Shown here one piece after another: positions 49,277-58,355 of a DNA stretch of 64,000 bases. Below the pieces are notes generated by a model. That model saw nothing but the letters and a program-made list of their open reading frames with translations. It made no database searches and was not told the DNA's origin. Made by a program: the position numbers and the translations under genes. Source of the stretch: an uncultured Lachnospiraceae bacterium (lineage in GTDB: Bacteria; Bacillota; Clostridia; Lachnospirales; Lachnospiraceae); assembly GCA_900551115.1 (NCBI GenBank), contig URUY01000006.1, positions 62,001 to 126,000 of the forward strand, written 5' to 3'. Each line of letters opens with the position of its first letter. Within the stretch, counting starts at the first letter, position 1.

Positions 49277-50776
49277 CTATAGTCCGTAAATCCGCGTGTA
49301 CTTCTCCGTAAAGTGGCGAATAATGGGGGCTGCCGTAATCTCCTTACCGCATACTTCCCGCACAGTCTCCAGGGAGGTACGCAGACTGCCGTATTTGTGG
49401 ATATTTTCATGGAGCCAGTCCGTAATTTCACTGATTCTGCCTTCTGCCAGAATATCATCGGCACTGCCTATTTTCTTTTCCATTGCCTCCAAAAACATAC
49501 CATCGTAAATAGTGCCCAAAAGGTAGGTAGGAAAATATCCGAAGGAACCGTCCGACCAGTGTGTATCCTGCAAAATGCCCTCTGCCGCATTAGAAGGACA
49601 AATACCCAGCATTTCTTCCATCTTATCATTCCAAAGCGCAGGAAGCTCCTTTGCCTTTACGCCATCGCGGAAAATAGCCTTTTCCAGCTCATAGCGCAGA
49701 ATAATGTGGAAATTGTAGGTGAGTTCATCAGCCTCTGTCCTGATAAAGCTGGGTTTTACATGATTGATTTCACGGTTAAACTGTTCTAAGGAAATCTCCT
49801 GAAACTTGGGCAGATATTCCCCCACCTTTTCATAAACAGGCTTCCAGAAATTAATATTCCGGCCCAGAATGTTTTCATAGAAACGGGACTGGCTTTCATG
49901 CAGTCCTAAAAGATTTATCCTTTCTGCCGCAGTCTTTTCATAAATTTCATCCACACCCTGCTCAAAAATGGCATGGCCGCCCTCATGGATGGCACTGAAC
50001 ATGGCATTTATGGCTTCGTTTTCGTAATAATGGTTGGTAACGCGCACATCACTCCGCCCGAACCCAAGGGTAAAGGGATGCTCGCTTTCTGCCATGGCGC
50101 CGGCTTCTTTATCAAAACCGATATAAGAAAGCAGGTAAGCCGAAACATCCTTTTGACGGTTAATATCGTAGCTTCCCGTAAAAATACTGCTGTCCGGCTC
50201 CGGTTTTTCCATGATTTTTTTGAGAAGCGGCACAAGCGCCTCCTTCATTTCAGAAAACAGGCGGTCAATGGTAGCGCTGTCCATGCCTTCCTCATACATA
50301 TCAATCATGGTATCGTAAACTTCCTTGTCCGGCTCTATATACCTGGCGAGTTTTGCCTGCATGTCTATCATTTTCTGCAGATGCGGACAGAACATGTCAA
50401 AATCCGCGTTTCTCTTGGCTTCCTCCCATACCTTTTGGGAAATGTTGGATGCCTTCACCAGTTCCTCATAAAAATCCGCAGGCACCTTCTTTTTTTTCTC
50501 GTATTCCTTTCTGCCGCGTCTGACCGTCAGCTTCATAGCCTCGGACAGCGCGTTATACTCCTCCGGCTCTGACATTTTTTCATACAGCCTTCCTAACTCA
50601 TCCGATGTTCCCAGCTTAAATGCCTCTGTCGAAAAATAAGTAATGGCATCTATTTTATAGCCATAGCCCTTTTTCGGTGTCTGGGTATACATATCCCACG
50701 CCATCTGCGTTGTGACCTGATTATACCGGTCCAGCTTGTTTAAATACGCTTTAAACTGTTCTAATGTTTCTGACAT
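49277..50776 (-). CDS. M32-family carboxypeptidase (thermostable carboxypeptidase 1)
   Basis: 499 residues from ATG at 50776 (GGAGGG upstream). A frame reading to 50953 is not supported by a binding site. The zinc motif is in AIHEGGHAIFEQ (HExxH), followed by GLHESQSRFYENILGRN, both hallmark M32 segments. Such enzymes remove C-terminal residues from peptides. The gene follows a long GGDEF gene by about 65 bases and is followed by the small hypothetical gene. Confidence 0.92.
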   Translation of the reverse strand: MSETLEQFKAYLNKLDRYNQVTTQMAWDMYTQTPKKGYGYKIDAITYFSTEAFKLGTSDELGRLYEKMSEPEEYNALSEAMKLTVRRGRKEYEKKKKVPADFYEELVKASNISQKVWEEAKRNADFDMFCPHLQKMIDMQAKLARYIEPDKEVYDTMIDMYEEGMDSATIDRLFSEMKEALVPLLKKIMEKPEPDSSIFTGSYDINRQKDVSAYLLSYIGFDKEAGAMAESEHPFTLGFGRSDVRVTNHYYENEAINAMFSAIHEGGHAIFEQGVDEIYEKTAAERINLLGLHESQSRFYENILGRNINFWKPVYEKVGEYLPKFQEISLEQFNREINHVKPSFIRTEADELTYNFHIILRYELEKAIFRDGVKAKELPALWNDKMEEMLGICPSNAAEGILQDTHWSDGSFGYFPTYLLGTIYDGMFLEAMEKKIGSADDILAEGRISEITDWLHENIHKYGSLRTSLETVREVCGKEITAAPIIRHFTEKYTRIYGL

Positions 50777-50840
50777 TTTCCCTCCGTATCGCAGTTTCGG
50801 CTTCTTCCGTTTACTGCCTTTGCTTTCGCTGCCGCAGCCT

Positions 50841-53800
50841 CTATATCCTGACATCCCCCTTGGTGGAATGCTTAATGGAATACAGCATTTCATCTGCCTT
50901 TTTGATTGCTTCTGTAATCTCTTCCTCTGTGGTAACTTCCCTGGCCTGTGCAATTCCGATGGAACAGGATACTCTCTTTTCTTTCGGAATCACAGCCGGC
51001 TGTCCGGTCATCTGTTCAATCCTGTCGGCAAACGCATTGCGGGCCAGAATATTTTCAAGAATAATCCTGCCTGCGGCAAGCACCTCATCCCGGTTGCCGC
51101 AAAAGAGCGTAACCAGGAATTCATCTCCGCCAAACCGGGTTGCAAAGCCGTCCTCTCCGGCAAATTCCTTTAAAATACCGCCTACCTCCCGGATAATCAT
51201 ATCACCTACGTCATGCCCGAAGGTATCGTTATAATACTTGAAATTATCCAGATCTATATACAAAAAGGACAGCGTTACCTTCTCCTGCCTTCTTGCAGCC
51301 TTATCCAGTATCCTGTGCATTTTACCGTAAAATCCGTTGCGGTTATAAAGTCCCGTCAGATAATCGGTAATGGCAGACTTCTGCAGTTCACTGTTTATTC
51401 TCCTTATTTCCTCTTCGTTTTCCAGCATGGTAGCCGCATTTAAAAGCTGTCTGAGCATCAGATTGAACAGATTGAATTCGCTTTCGTCCAGCATATACTT
51501 TGTGATGGGAGAGTTCCAGTTGTCCTTCATATTGATATACATAATAAAAACACTGTCAATCTCTTCATTCACATAATAGGGCAGGCATATCATGGAGCAT
51601 ACCTGTGTGGTACCGAACAGTGAAATAATTTTATTGTATTCTATATGATTCTTTCTCAGCTTGGAAGTCACAAAGCCCGAACGGTATTTGGAAAAATACT
51701 CTGTAATCACTAAAAGCTGCTCCTCTGTCAGCGGTTCCGGTTTGGTATCAAAGCATACATTGGGAACGCCCTTCTGATAACGGATATAAAGCATTACATC
51801 AATGCTGAAATTTGCCGTAAAGGTATTCAGGGCGTTTGTTATCAGCTTTTCTCTTGTCTTACCGGTAATATCAATAATCTTCTGCCATATGGACAAAAAT
51901 TCCATCTGGTTTTTCTGGGCACTGTAATTTTTGGAAATACCCGCCTGTCTGGTGGCATTCTGAATTTCCTCCAATGTAAGTGTATCCAAAGTAAGATTTC
52001 CCGGCTTTCTTACAAATTCTTCCTTCAAAAGCGCACATTTTATCATGCGCTGCTTTTCCTCTGCATTGCAGCCTTCCGCATATGCAAGCCCTTGCAGAAG
52101 CGTTTCCTCTGCCTCTTTTTCCCTGCCCATCAGCCGGTACAGCTCTGCATAAGACAAAATAAACTGCACCCTGCTGAAAAACTGGTTCCCTATGGAACGT
52201 TCCTCGTAGACCTGCGCCGTCTGCATATAAAAACAAGCCTTTTCATATGCACCCGCCTCCATTTCCAGCAGTGCGTTCACGTAATAATACAGAAAAATAT
52301 CGTCATCACAGGCCGTATAGGACAAATCCATGCTAACGACTTCTTTGTCCGCATTCTCATCCCGATTCAGGATATGGCTCAGAAACTGGAAGGTATTGTC
52401 CAAATAGATACGGCAGTTATAAAACAGCCTTAATTTATAAGCGCACAGCGCCAAAAGCCCAAAAATCTTGGAAATATTGCAGACCCGCAGGTTGTTTAAA
52501 TGCAGGGTGTTGACAATTTTCAGGCAATTCTGAAGGTATCCGTATGCCGTCTGGTATTCCCCTGCCAGCATACAGTTAATCCCCATATTATACAGCGTTT
52601 CTCCCACATAATTCATTAACCCCAGCCGGTAATAGATGGCAATGGTTCTGTTGTAGTAGCTGTTTGCCTTTTCATACTGCTCCGCCGCACAGCTGTTATA
52701 GCCGATACCGTTATAAATGTCCGCCAGCTTGAAGGGATCGCTTTCTCCCACAATTTCCATAGCCTTATAGTAATAATGGTTCGTCACATCAAACAGACCG
52801 TGCGCCGATGAAAGCATGATATTTTTGCGGTACGCTTCCATCAAAAGGTGTTCGTTCTTCAGCTTCTTTGCAATGGCAATACCCTTTTCAAAAAACACCA
52901 GCCGCTCGTCAATATTGCCCTCTCCCTCAAACAGCGCCACATCATTGTCAAAGGCATAAATATAGGTATACGCCAAATGATTATAATAACGGTATTTATC
53001 TGCGTCCCGGAAAAAGGACTCCGGCACCTTGCTGTTGCTTTTGCAGAAAAATATATTATGCCAGCCGCTCATGCGAATCATAAGTGCCAGCAAATCTGCC
53101 TTAAACAGATAATAGTCATTTCCTTCCTTCTCTGCCAGCTTCCTGCAGGAGACGGCGCAGTCGCTTGCCGCCGTCAGCTTTCCGTTGTACATCTGTGTCT
53201 TACCTGATATGTAATAATAATAAAAATGAGTTTCAAATATTTGAGTCTTCTGCATCACCGCCCGCAGGTTGTCACATAAAAGCAGCGCGCCCGAAATATC
53301 ATCCGAGTACAGGGATATAAGCGCATACAGCCTGAAAAAATTAAAGGCATTGCTTTCGCTCAAGGAAAGCTTTTCCATCTCTATCTTTTGATAGATAATC
53401 CCCAAATAATACCCTGCCTGCTCAAAATCCAGCAGATAGTACATATTGCTCAGCTTCAGGAGGTAATCTGAAATCCTGCTGCTGTCAAAGTAAAAGGAGC
53501 TTTCCTCTTCTCCTGCCTTAGACGCTTCTGTCATACCGCCGTCCAGAATACAGTTGTAATCCTCCAGCCTGTCCATATATTCCTCCCACACCGCCGTCAT
53601 ATGCGGCAGTACGGGATGCAAATCGTTAAACGCAGCGTACAGCAGAAGATTCTCATTTTTTTCACAGGCAAACAGCTTGTTAAGAAGCCGTATGGTGGAA
53701 TAGGCCGCACTGTTTAAGTTATCCATAATCACCATAAAAGGATGCTCAAAAGAAAGCTTAAGCAGCACGGAAATCATGGATTCCAAAAGCTTTTCCTGCT

Positions 53801-54185
53801 CATAGGGTACTTCATCAAGCAGCAGCTCCTCGGTTCTCTTGCACAAAAAATTCCTTGTCATGGATATAAAAAGAGAACGGTGCAGGGAATACACCTCGAA
53901 CTTATCAATAAATTCCTCCACCGGTAAATCCGCATAATATTTCCTGTACATATTACGGATGATTGCAGGAAACGGTTCCCATGCCGGAACCATATCCGAG
54001 CTGCAGAAATGATGGTAGCAGACCGTCAGGTCAGGATGCGCCTCCTGTATCAGAGCCGCGTCCTGCGGCGTGATTTCAAAGGTACTGTAATGCTTTACCA
54101 CCGTAAAGTTATTTGCTTTTTCTCCAAGACCGGATATAAGCGCTTCCGCCAGCGCCAAGACCGGTATTTCGTCCCTTTTTGCCAT
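50841..54185 (-). CDS. Large regulatory protein with TPR-like array and GGDEF diguanylate cyclase
   Basis: 1114 residues. The first 250 residues resemble the NTPase part of STAND/MalT-like regulators (LLKLSFEHPFMVIMDNLNSAAYSTIRLLNKL), but no Walker A was found. A long helical array (about 250-760) contains TPR-like pairs such as LADIYNGIGYNSCAAEQYEKANSYYNRTI. A GAF-like part (about 790-940) precedes the cyclase, where TRFGGDEFLVTLF is the active site and YLTGLYNRNGFYG the domain start. The position of the inhibitory RxxD site reads AGED, so product feedback is probably lost. It likely makes c-di-GMP in response to a cytosolic cue. Start ATG at 54185. Confidence 0.9.
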   Translation of the reverse strand: MAKRDEIPVLALAEALISGLGEKANNFTVVKHYSTFEITPQDAALIQEAHPDLTVCYHHFCSSDMVPAWEPFPAIIRNMYRKYYADLPVEEFIDKFEVYSLHRSLFISMTRNFLCKRTEELLLDEVPYEQEKLLESMISVLLKLSFEHPFMVIMDNLNSAAYSTIRLLNKLFACEKNENLLLYAAFNDLHPVLPHMTAVWEEYMDRLEDYNCILDGGMTEASKAGEEESSFYFDSSRISDYLLKLSNMYYLLDFEQAGYYLGIIYQKIEMEKLSLSESNAFNFFRLYALISLYSDDISGALLLCDNLRAVMQKTQIFETHFYYYYISGKTQMYNGKLTAASDCAVSCRKLAEKEGNDYYLFKADLLALMIRMSGWHNIFFCKSNSKVPESFFRDADKYRYYNHLAYTYIYAFDNDVALFEGEGNIDERLVFFEKGIAIAKKLKNEHLLMEAYRKNIMLSSAHGLFDVTNHYYYKAMEIVGESDPFKLADIYNGIGYNSCAAEQYEKANSYYNRTIAIYYRLGLMNYVGETLYNMGINCMLAGEYQTAYGYLQNCLKIVNTLHLNNLRVCNISKIFGLLALCAYKLRLFYNCRIYLDNTFQFLSHILNRDENADKEVVSMDLSYTACDDDIFLYYYVNALLEMEAGAYEKACFYMQTAQVYEERSIGNQFFSRVQFILSYAELYRLMGREKEAEETLLQGLAYAEGCNAEEKQRMIKCALLKEEFVRKPGNLTLDTLTLEEIQNATRQAGISKNYSAQKNQMEFLSIWQKIIDITGKTREKLITNALNTFTANFSIDVMLYIRYQKGVPNVCFDTKPEPLTEEQLLVITEYFSKYRSGFVTSKLRKNHIEYNKIISLFGTTQVCSMICLPYYVNEEIDSVFIMYINMKDNWNSPITKYMLDESEFNLFNLMLRQLLNAATMLENEEEIRRINSELQKSAITDYLTGLYNRNGFYGKMHRILDKAARRQEKVTLSFLYIDLDNFKYYNDTFGHDVGDMIIREVGGILKEFAGEDGFATRFGGDEFLVTLFCGNRDEVLAAGRIILENILARNAFADRIEQMTGQPAVIPKEKRVSCSIGIAQAREVTTEEEITEAIKKADEMLYSIKHSTKGDVRI

Positions 54186-54359
54186 AGCCGTTTCTCCTGT
54201 ATTTACAGTTCATAGGCTCCGCTCCCGGATACCAAAACGCTTAGATAGTTAATTTAAGTATATCACGAAACTATTCGAAAATCTATTCCTTTCTTACGCT
54301 GGCTTTTTACGAAGCGGGAGCGCGGTTTTCATGGAATATAATTGCACGAAAGAGTTTCA

Positions 54360-54806
54360 TTATTCCGCACTCAGACAGCATATCAGCGCCCCTGCAATAA
54401 TACAAAAATCGGATATATTGAACACAATATTGGCAAGACGCTTCCATTTTACAGGAAATCTTACATAGTCTACCACGTATTTCCGCCGCAGGCGGTCATA
54501 AGTATTGCTAAAAGCACCGCCCAAAATAAGAGCAAGCCCCGCTTTCAGCAGGTTATTCCCCTTTACAGCAAAGGTTGCTATCAGCAATACCAGTGTGAAA
54601 AGGGTAAGCAATACGGATATTACTGCCACAAGCTTCTGTTTTTTATGGAAAAAATTCAATGCAGCCCCCGTATTATGGTATCTTTCCACGCAAATCCGCC
54701 CCTTCCACAGCTTTCGGGGCAGATTCGCATCCTGTTCTATTTTATTTTTAATAAACATATCTGCTGCAAAAATAACCAATACAATCACAATACAAATTAT
54801 TGCCAT
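54360..54806 (-). CDS. lspA: Lipoprotein signal peptidase (signal peptidase II)
   Basis: 148 residues from ATG at 54806 (AAGGGAGAAG upstream). A longer frame from 54878 overlaps the protease gene. Four membrane segments are seen. The catalytic Asp pair is in LILGGAFSNTYDRLRRKYVVDYV and NIVFNISDFCI. It cleaves signal peptides of lipoproteins, such as MetQ and the repeat lipoprotein in this window. It lies about 35 bases downstream of a subtilisin-like protease gene. Confidence 0.9.
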   Translation of the reverse strand: MAIICIVIVLVIFAADMFIKNKIEQDANLPRKLWKGRICVERYHNTGAALNFFHKKQKLVAVISVLLTLFTLVLLIATFAVKGNNLLKAGLALILGGAFSNTYDRLRRKYVVDYVRFPVKWKRLANIVFNISDFCIIAGALICCLSAE

Positions 54807-54840
54807 AGGTACTTCTCCCTTTTCCGCCCGTATACCGGCT

Positions 54841-56547
54841 CTATACCCCCGCAAGGGCGTTAAAAGTGCCTGCCACATTCAGCCTGCCGTACCCCCATTC
54901 CCTATTGGGATAGACGATGTCCGGGGTCCTTGACGCTCCTCTTATAAAATAACTTTTGATTTCCAGGCTCTCTACCAGCGGATTATTCTGCTGTACTACC
55001 GCCCACTGGAAAAACTGTGCTACGCCGCCGGCTGTTATGGCAGCTGACAGGCTGGAACCGGTTCTTTTCCCCAGCGAAGTGGAAACGTCCACGCCGGGAG
55101 CCGCAAAATCCGGCTTTATCAATCCGTTTTTTAAAAAGCCGCGTCCTGAATTTACATAGAAGCTGTTATTCAAATCATTATAAACCGATGTGGTAATGGG
55201 TCTTTCCGCAATACCCGGGTCTGTCAGCGTTACATAGGGACTGGGCCGCAAAAAATAGGTTTCACTGCTGAGAAACTGTGTAATCGGCAGCCACATATGG
55301 AACTCTCCGCTTCCGCCGTCCTCTTCCGCATACACCCTCACTGTCCACACGCCCGGTGTAGGCTCTGCAAACCGAAACGCAATCAGCTCTTCGCCTGAAC
55401 CCGGTTCTACCAATATACTGTCAATGGTAATCTTTGTCTGCTCGTACACAAAGCTGTAAGTCAGGCTCTGCCCCATACCCAGTCTGAATCTTTCAATCGT
55501 TTCTCCTCCCGGAGAACGGACAGAAGCATACAAAACATCCGGCACGCTCCCCCAAAGCTCCAGCAAAAAGCCTCTCTCGCCTTCTCCGACCCTTATCTCC
55601 ACATCCGTATAGGCCCTTCCCTCTTCGCTTTTGTCACGGGGCACCGGCGCGCTGAAATGATGTCCGGCATTTCCTTCATTGCCGCCGCAGATTACGATTC
55701 CCCTGTTTCTGATTCTTGCCATGTCGTTAAGATACTGCGCCAGCGCAGAGCCTACGATATGGTTTCCCATATTGCTGCCAAGCCCCACACAGATAACGAT
55801 GGGCCGCCTGAAGGTTACCGCAAAGGATTCGGCAAATTTGATTCCAAGCATAATATCCATTTCTGCATATGCCGGCACCTCCTCCGGTATCATATAAAAA
55901 TCCCTGAGATTGCGCTTTGCCTGCTTTAGCTTCACAACCACAATCTCTGCCTCGGGAGCCGCCCCTCTAAAGACTCTTCCACCCTCTACGATGCTTCCTG
56001 CAGCCACGCTGGCCATGGCCGTGCCGTGACCGATTTCATCATAAGAAGCCACCTCTTCATAGGGATTTTCCGTTCTAAGCGCCCGGTTGATATCTTCTCT
56101 TGTAAACAGTGTGCCATAGTCATAGCCCTCCGGCGGGTTTCCTGTCTGCAGCGTCTGATCCCAGATGGCTAACACCCTGCTGTTTCCTGCCCCATTTAAA
56201 AATTCTTCCTGTGCATAGCGTATTCCGGTATCCACGAACGCAATAACCACTCCTCTGCCGCTTAAGGACAAAGGCGGTCTCTGTGTCTGCAGAATACCGG
56301 AATTTATCAGGCTCAGCGGGTCAAAGTCTTCCGCCATAAGGCCAAATACCTTGGGCAGATAATGACGGATAAACAGTGAGCCCTCCAAACCGGCAATTTC
56401 ACTTAAGGGCGGATAAGCAACGCCGAATCTGTCGCTTATCCGCCTGAAGCAGTATGCCTGTTCTGCCTCCCCCGTTGCGAAAGGGTTGAGAAAATCAATA
56501 ATCACACTGCCATAATCCTCTGATAAAATCTTTTCTTTACAGGTCAT
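54841..56547 (-). CDS. Subtilisin-like S8 protease (Csp-like)
   Basis: 568 residues with no classical signal peptide. The catalytic triad is visible: Asp106 in VIAFVDTGIRY, His174 in IGHGTAMASVAAG, and Ser about 509 in TGSSLSAAITAGG. Length and the insert region resemble the Csp-type subtilases of Clostridia, some of which activate spore-cortex hydrolases. The present one appears catalytically intact. It runs into lspA. It is not clear whether it acts in spores. Confidence 0.88.
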   Translation of the reverse strand: MTCKEKILSEDYGSVIIDFLNPFATGEAEQAYCFRRISDRFGVAYPPLSEIAGLEGSLFIRHYLPKVFGLMAEDFDPLSLINSGILQTQRPPLSLSGRGVVIAFVDTGIRYAQEEFLNGAGNSRVLAIWDQTLQTGNPPEGYDYGTLFTREDINRALRTENPYEEVASYDEIGHGTAMASVAAGSIVEGGRVFRGAAPEAEIVVVKLKQAKRNLRDFYMIPEEVPAYAEMDIMLGIKFAESFAVTFRRPIVICVGLGSNMGNHIVGSALAQYLNDMARIRNRGIVICGGNEGNAGHHFSAPVPRDKSEEGRAYTDVEIRVGEGERGFLLELWGSVPDVLYASVRSPGGETIERFRLGMGQSLTYSFVYEQTKITIDSILVEPGSGEELIAFRFAEPTPGVWTVRVYAEEDGGSGEFHMWLPITQFLSSETYFLRPSPYVTLTDPGIAERPITTSVYNDLNNSFYVNSGRGFLKNGLIKPDFAAPGVDVSTSLGKRTGSSLSAAITAGGVAQFFQWAVVQQNNPLVESLEIKSYFIRGASRTPDIVYPNREWGYGRLNVAGTFNALAGV

Positions 56548-56610
56548 ATTTTTACTTTTTTTACTATCCTATGATAATAACCTGCATCTATGCATAACCG
56601 GACGGAGCAA

Positions 56611-58155
56611 TTATGCTTCTTTTTCAGGAAGCGCTTTTAAGCTGTCCGGATTCAGTGCCGAATTGCTTCTGATGTCAATGACCGGGCCTCCGGTTCCGTC
56701 AATATATTCTCTGGTAATGGTAACCCTGCCGATATTGTCATCCTTCGGTATCTCATACATAATATCAAGCATAAACTCTTCGATAATGGAACGGAGCGCC
56801 CGGGCTCCGGTATCCCGCTTCAGCGCCTTCTCGGCAATGGCACCAAGCGCCTCATCGGTAAATTCCAGTTTTACCTCATCAAGCTCAAGCAGCTTCTGAT
56901 ACTGCTTTAAAATGGCGTTTTTGGGCTCCTTTAAAATCTTTATCATCATTTCCTCAGAAAGGCCTTCCAGAGTAAAGATAATGGGCAGACGGCCTATAAA
57001 CTCAGGTATCATGCCGAATTTTTTAATATCCTCCACCGTTACCCTGGAAATCAGGTTCTTTTCCTTGTCAAAGCGGTCCTTAAGCTCTGCATTGAAGCCT
57101 ATGGAGCTTTGCTTTGTCAGGCGCTCTTTAATGATTTCCTCCAAATCCGGGAATGCTCCGCCGCAGATAAAGAGGATATTGCGCGTATTGATGGTAGCCA
57201 GAGGAACCATTGCATTTTTGCTGTTAGAGCCCACAGGCACTTCTATATCCGCACCTTCCAGCAGCTTTAACATTCCCTGCTGCACGGATTCACCGCTCAC
57301 ATCTCTTGAATTGGTATTCTTTTTCTTGGCAATCTTATCGATTTCATCAATAAAAATAATGCCGCGCTCCGCCTTTTCCACATCATTATCTGCTGCCGCT
57401 AAAAGCTTGGATACCACGCTTTCTATATCATCGCCGATATAGCCTGCTTCCGTAAGGGAAGTGGCATCTGCAATGGCAAGGGGTACGTCAAGAAGTCTGG
57501 CCAGGGTCTTTACCAGATAAGTCTTACCGCAGCCGGTAGGCCCTATCATCAGCATATTGGATTTTTCTATTTCTATCTCATCCATTGTATCGGTTGCCAC
57601 TCTCTTATAGTGGTTGTAAACCGCCACGGAAATCACCTTTTTGGCATGCTCCTGTCCTACTACATATTCGTCCAGGCTGGCCTTAATCTTGTGGGGCGCC
57701 GGGATATCCCGGATATTCAAAACCGGTTTTGCCTCTTTTTCCGCCTTCTTCTTTTTCAGCTTCTGTTTGTTGGGAATGCCGCCCTCTCCCTTTAAATCGG
57801 CAATGTTGACAAAGCTGATATTGGGAAAGCCCTTGCCGGCCATATTATTAAGGTCCTGTCCGAATGAGGGATTGTTTAACATTCCCTGATAGTCGAACTG
57901 GCTGACCGTATCCATAGTCTTATGCATACAGTCATTGCATACAGAGATATTGTTGGGCAGCCTGAACATCTTGCCGGTCTTGCTCTCCGGGCGTCTGCAG
58001 ATAAAGCATACATCCTCGTATTCCTTCTCCTGCCTGTCCTCTTCGGCTTTTTTCCCCTCGGTCTTCTCCTGTTTTTCCGCCTTCTCTGTTATTTCCGTAC
58101 CTTCTGTTTCTTCTGTCTCTTTATCATATATATCCTTATTATCATAATCTGACAT
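56611..58155 (-). CDS. clpX: ClpX-type unfoldase with long acidic N-terminus
   Basis: 514 residues, about 90 longer than the usual ClpX. An acidic region rich in Glu/Thr/Lys (residues 9-48) precedes a four-Cys zinc finger (CFICRRP.. to ..CNDC). Then comes the AAA+ core with Walker A GPTGCGKT, Walker B GIIFIDEIDKI, and IGF-type loop SSIGFNAE, needed to bind ClpP. The C-terminal domain is normal. No clpP lies adjacent. It may be a second ClpX of the genome or the only one, but away from clpP. Confidence 0.9.
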   Translation of the reverse strand: MSDYDNKDIYDKETEETEGTEITEKAEKQEKTEGKKAEEDRQEKEYEDVCFICRRPESKTGKMFRLPNNISVCNDCMHKTMDTVSQFDYQGMLNNPSFGQDLNNMAGKGFPNISFVNIADLKGEGGIPNKQKLKKKKAEKEAKPVLNIRDIPAPHKIKASLDEYVVGQEHAKKVISVAVYNHYKRVATDTMDEIEIEKSNMLMIGPTGCGKTYLVKTLARLLDVPLAIADATSLTEAGYIGDDIESVVSKLLAAADNDVEKAERGIIFIDEIDKIAKKKNTNSRDVSGESVQQGMLKLLEGADIEVPVGSNSKNAMVPLATINTRNILFICGGAFPDLEEIIKERLTKQSSIGFNAELKDRFDKEKNLISRVTVEDIKKFGMIPEFIGRLPIIFTLEGLSEEMMIKILKEPKNAILKQYQKLLELDEVKLEFTDEALGAIAEKALKRDTGARALRSIIEEFMLDIMYEIPKDDNIGRVTITREYIDGTGGPVIDIRSNSALNPDSLKALPEKEA

Positions 58156-58267
58156 CTGTTTTCTCCTGTTATACTGTAAATTTCCTTCGTTACTGAAACT
58201 ATTATATCGGATACCGTCCGGCTGTACAAGTGAAGTTTTTCTAAAAAAACGGTCAAAAGAAGAGAAA

Positions 58268-58306
58268 AAAAACCGGAAACGGACTTTTTTTCCATTTCCG
58301 GTTTTT
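58268..58306 (-). terminator. Terminator after the HtrA gene
   Basis: A 12-bp stem (AAAAACCGGAAA with TTTCCGGTTTTT) around a 15-base loop is followed on the minus strand by more T residues. It lies about 50 bases past the HtrA stop. Confidence 0.85.
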
Positions 58307-58355
58307 CTGTTTTTATTCTGCCAAAGCTTTCTGTATCTGTACGCTTTTTCGCAAA

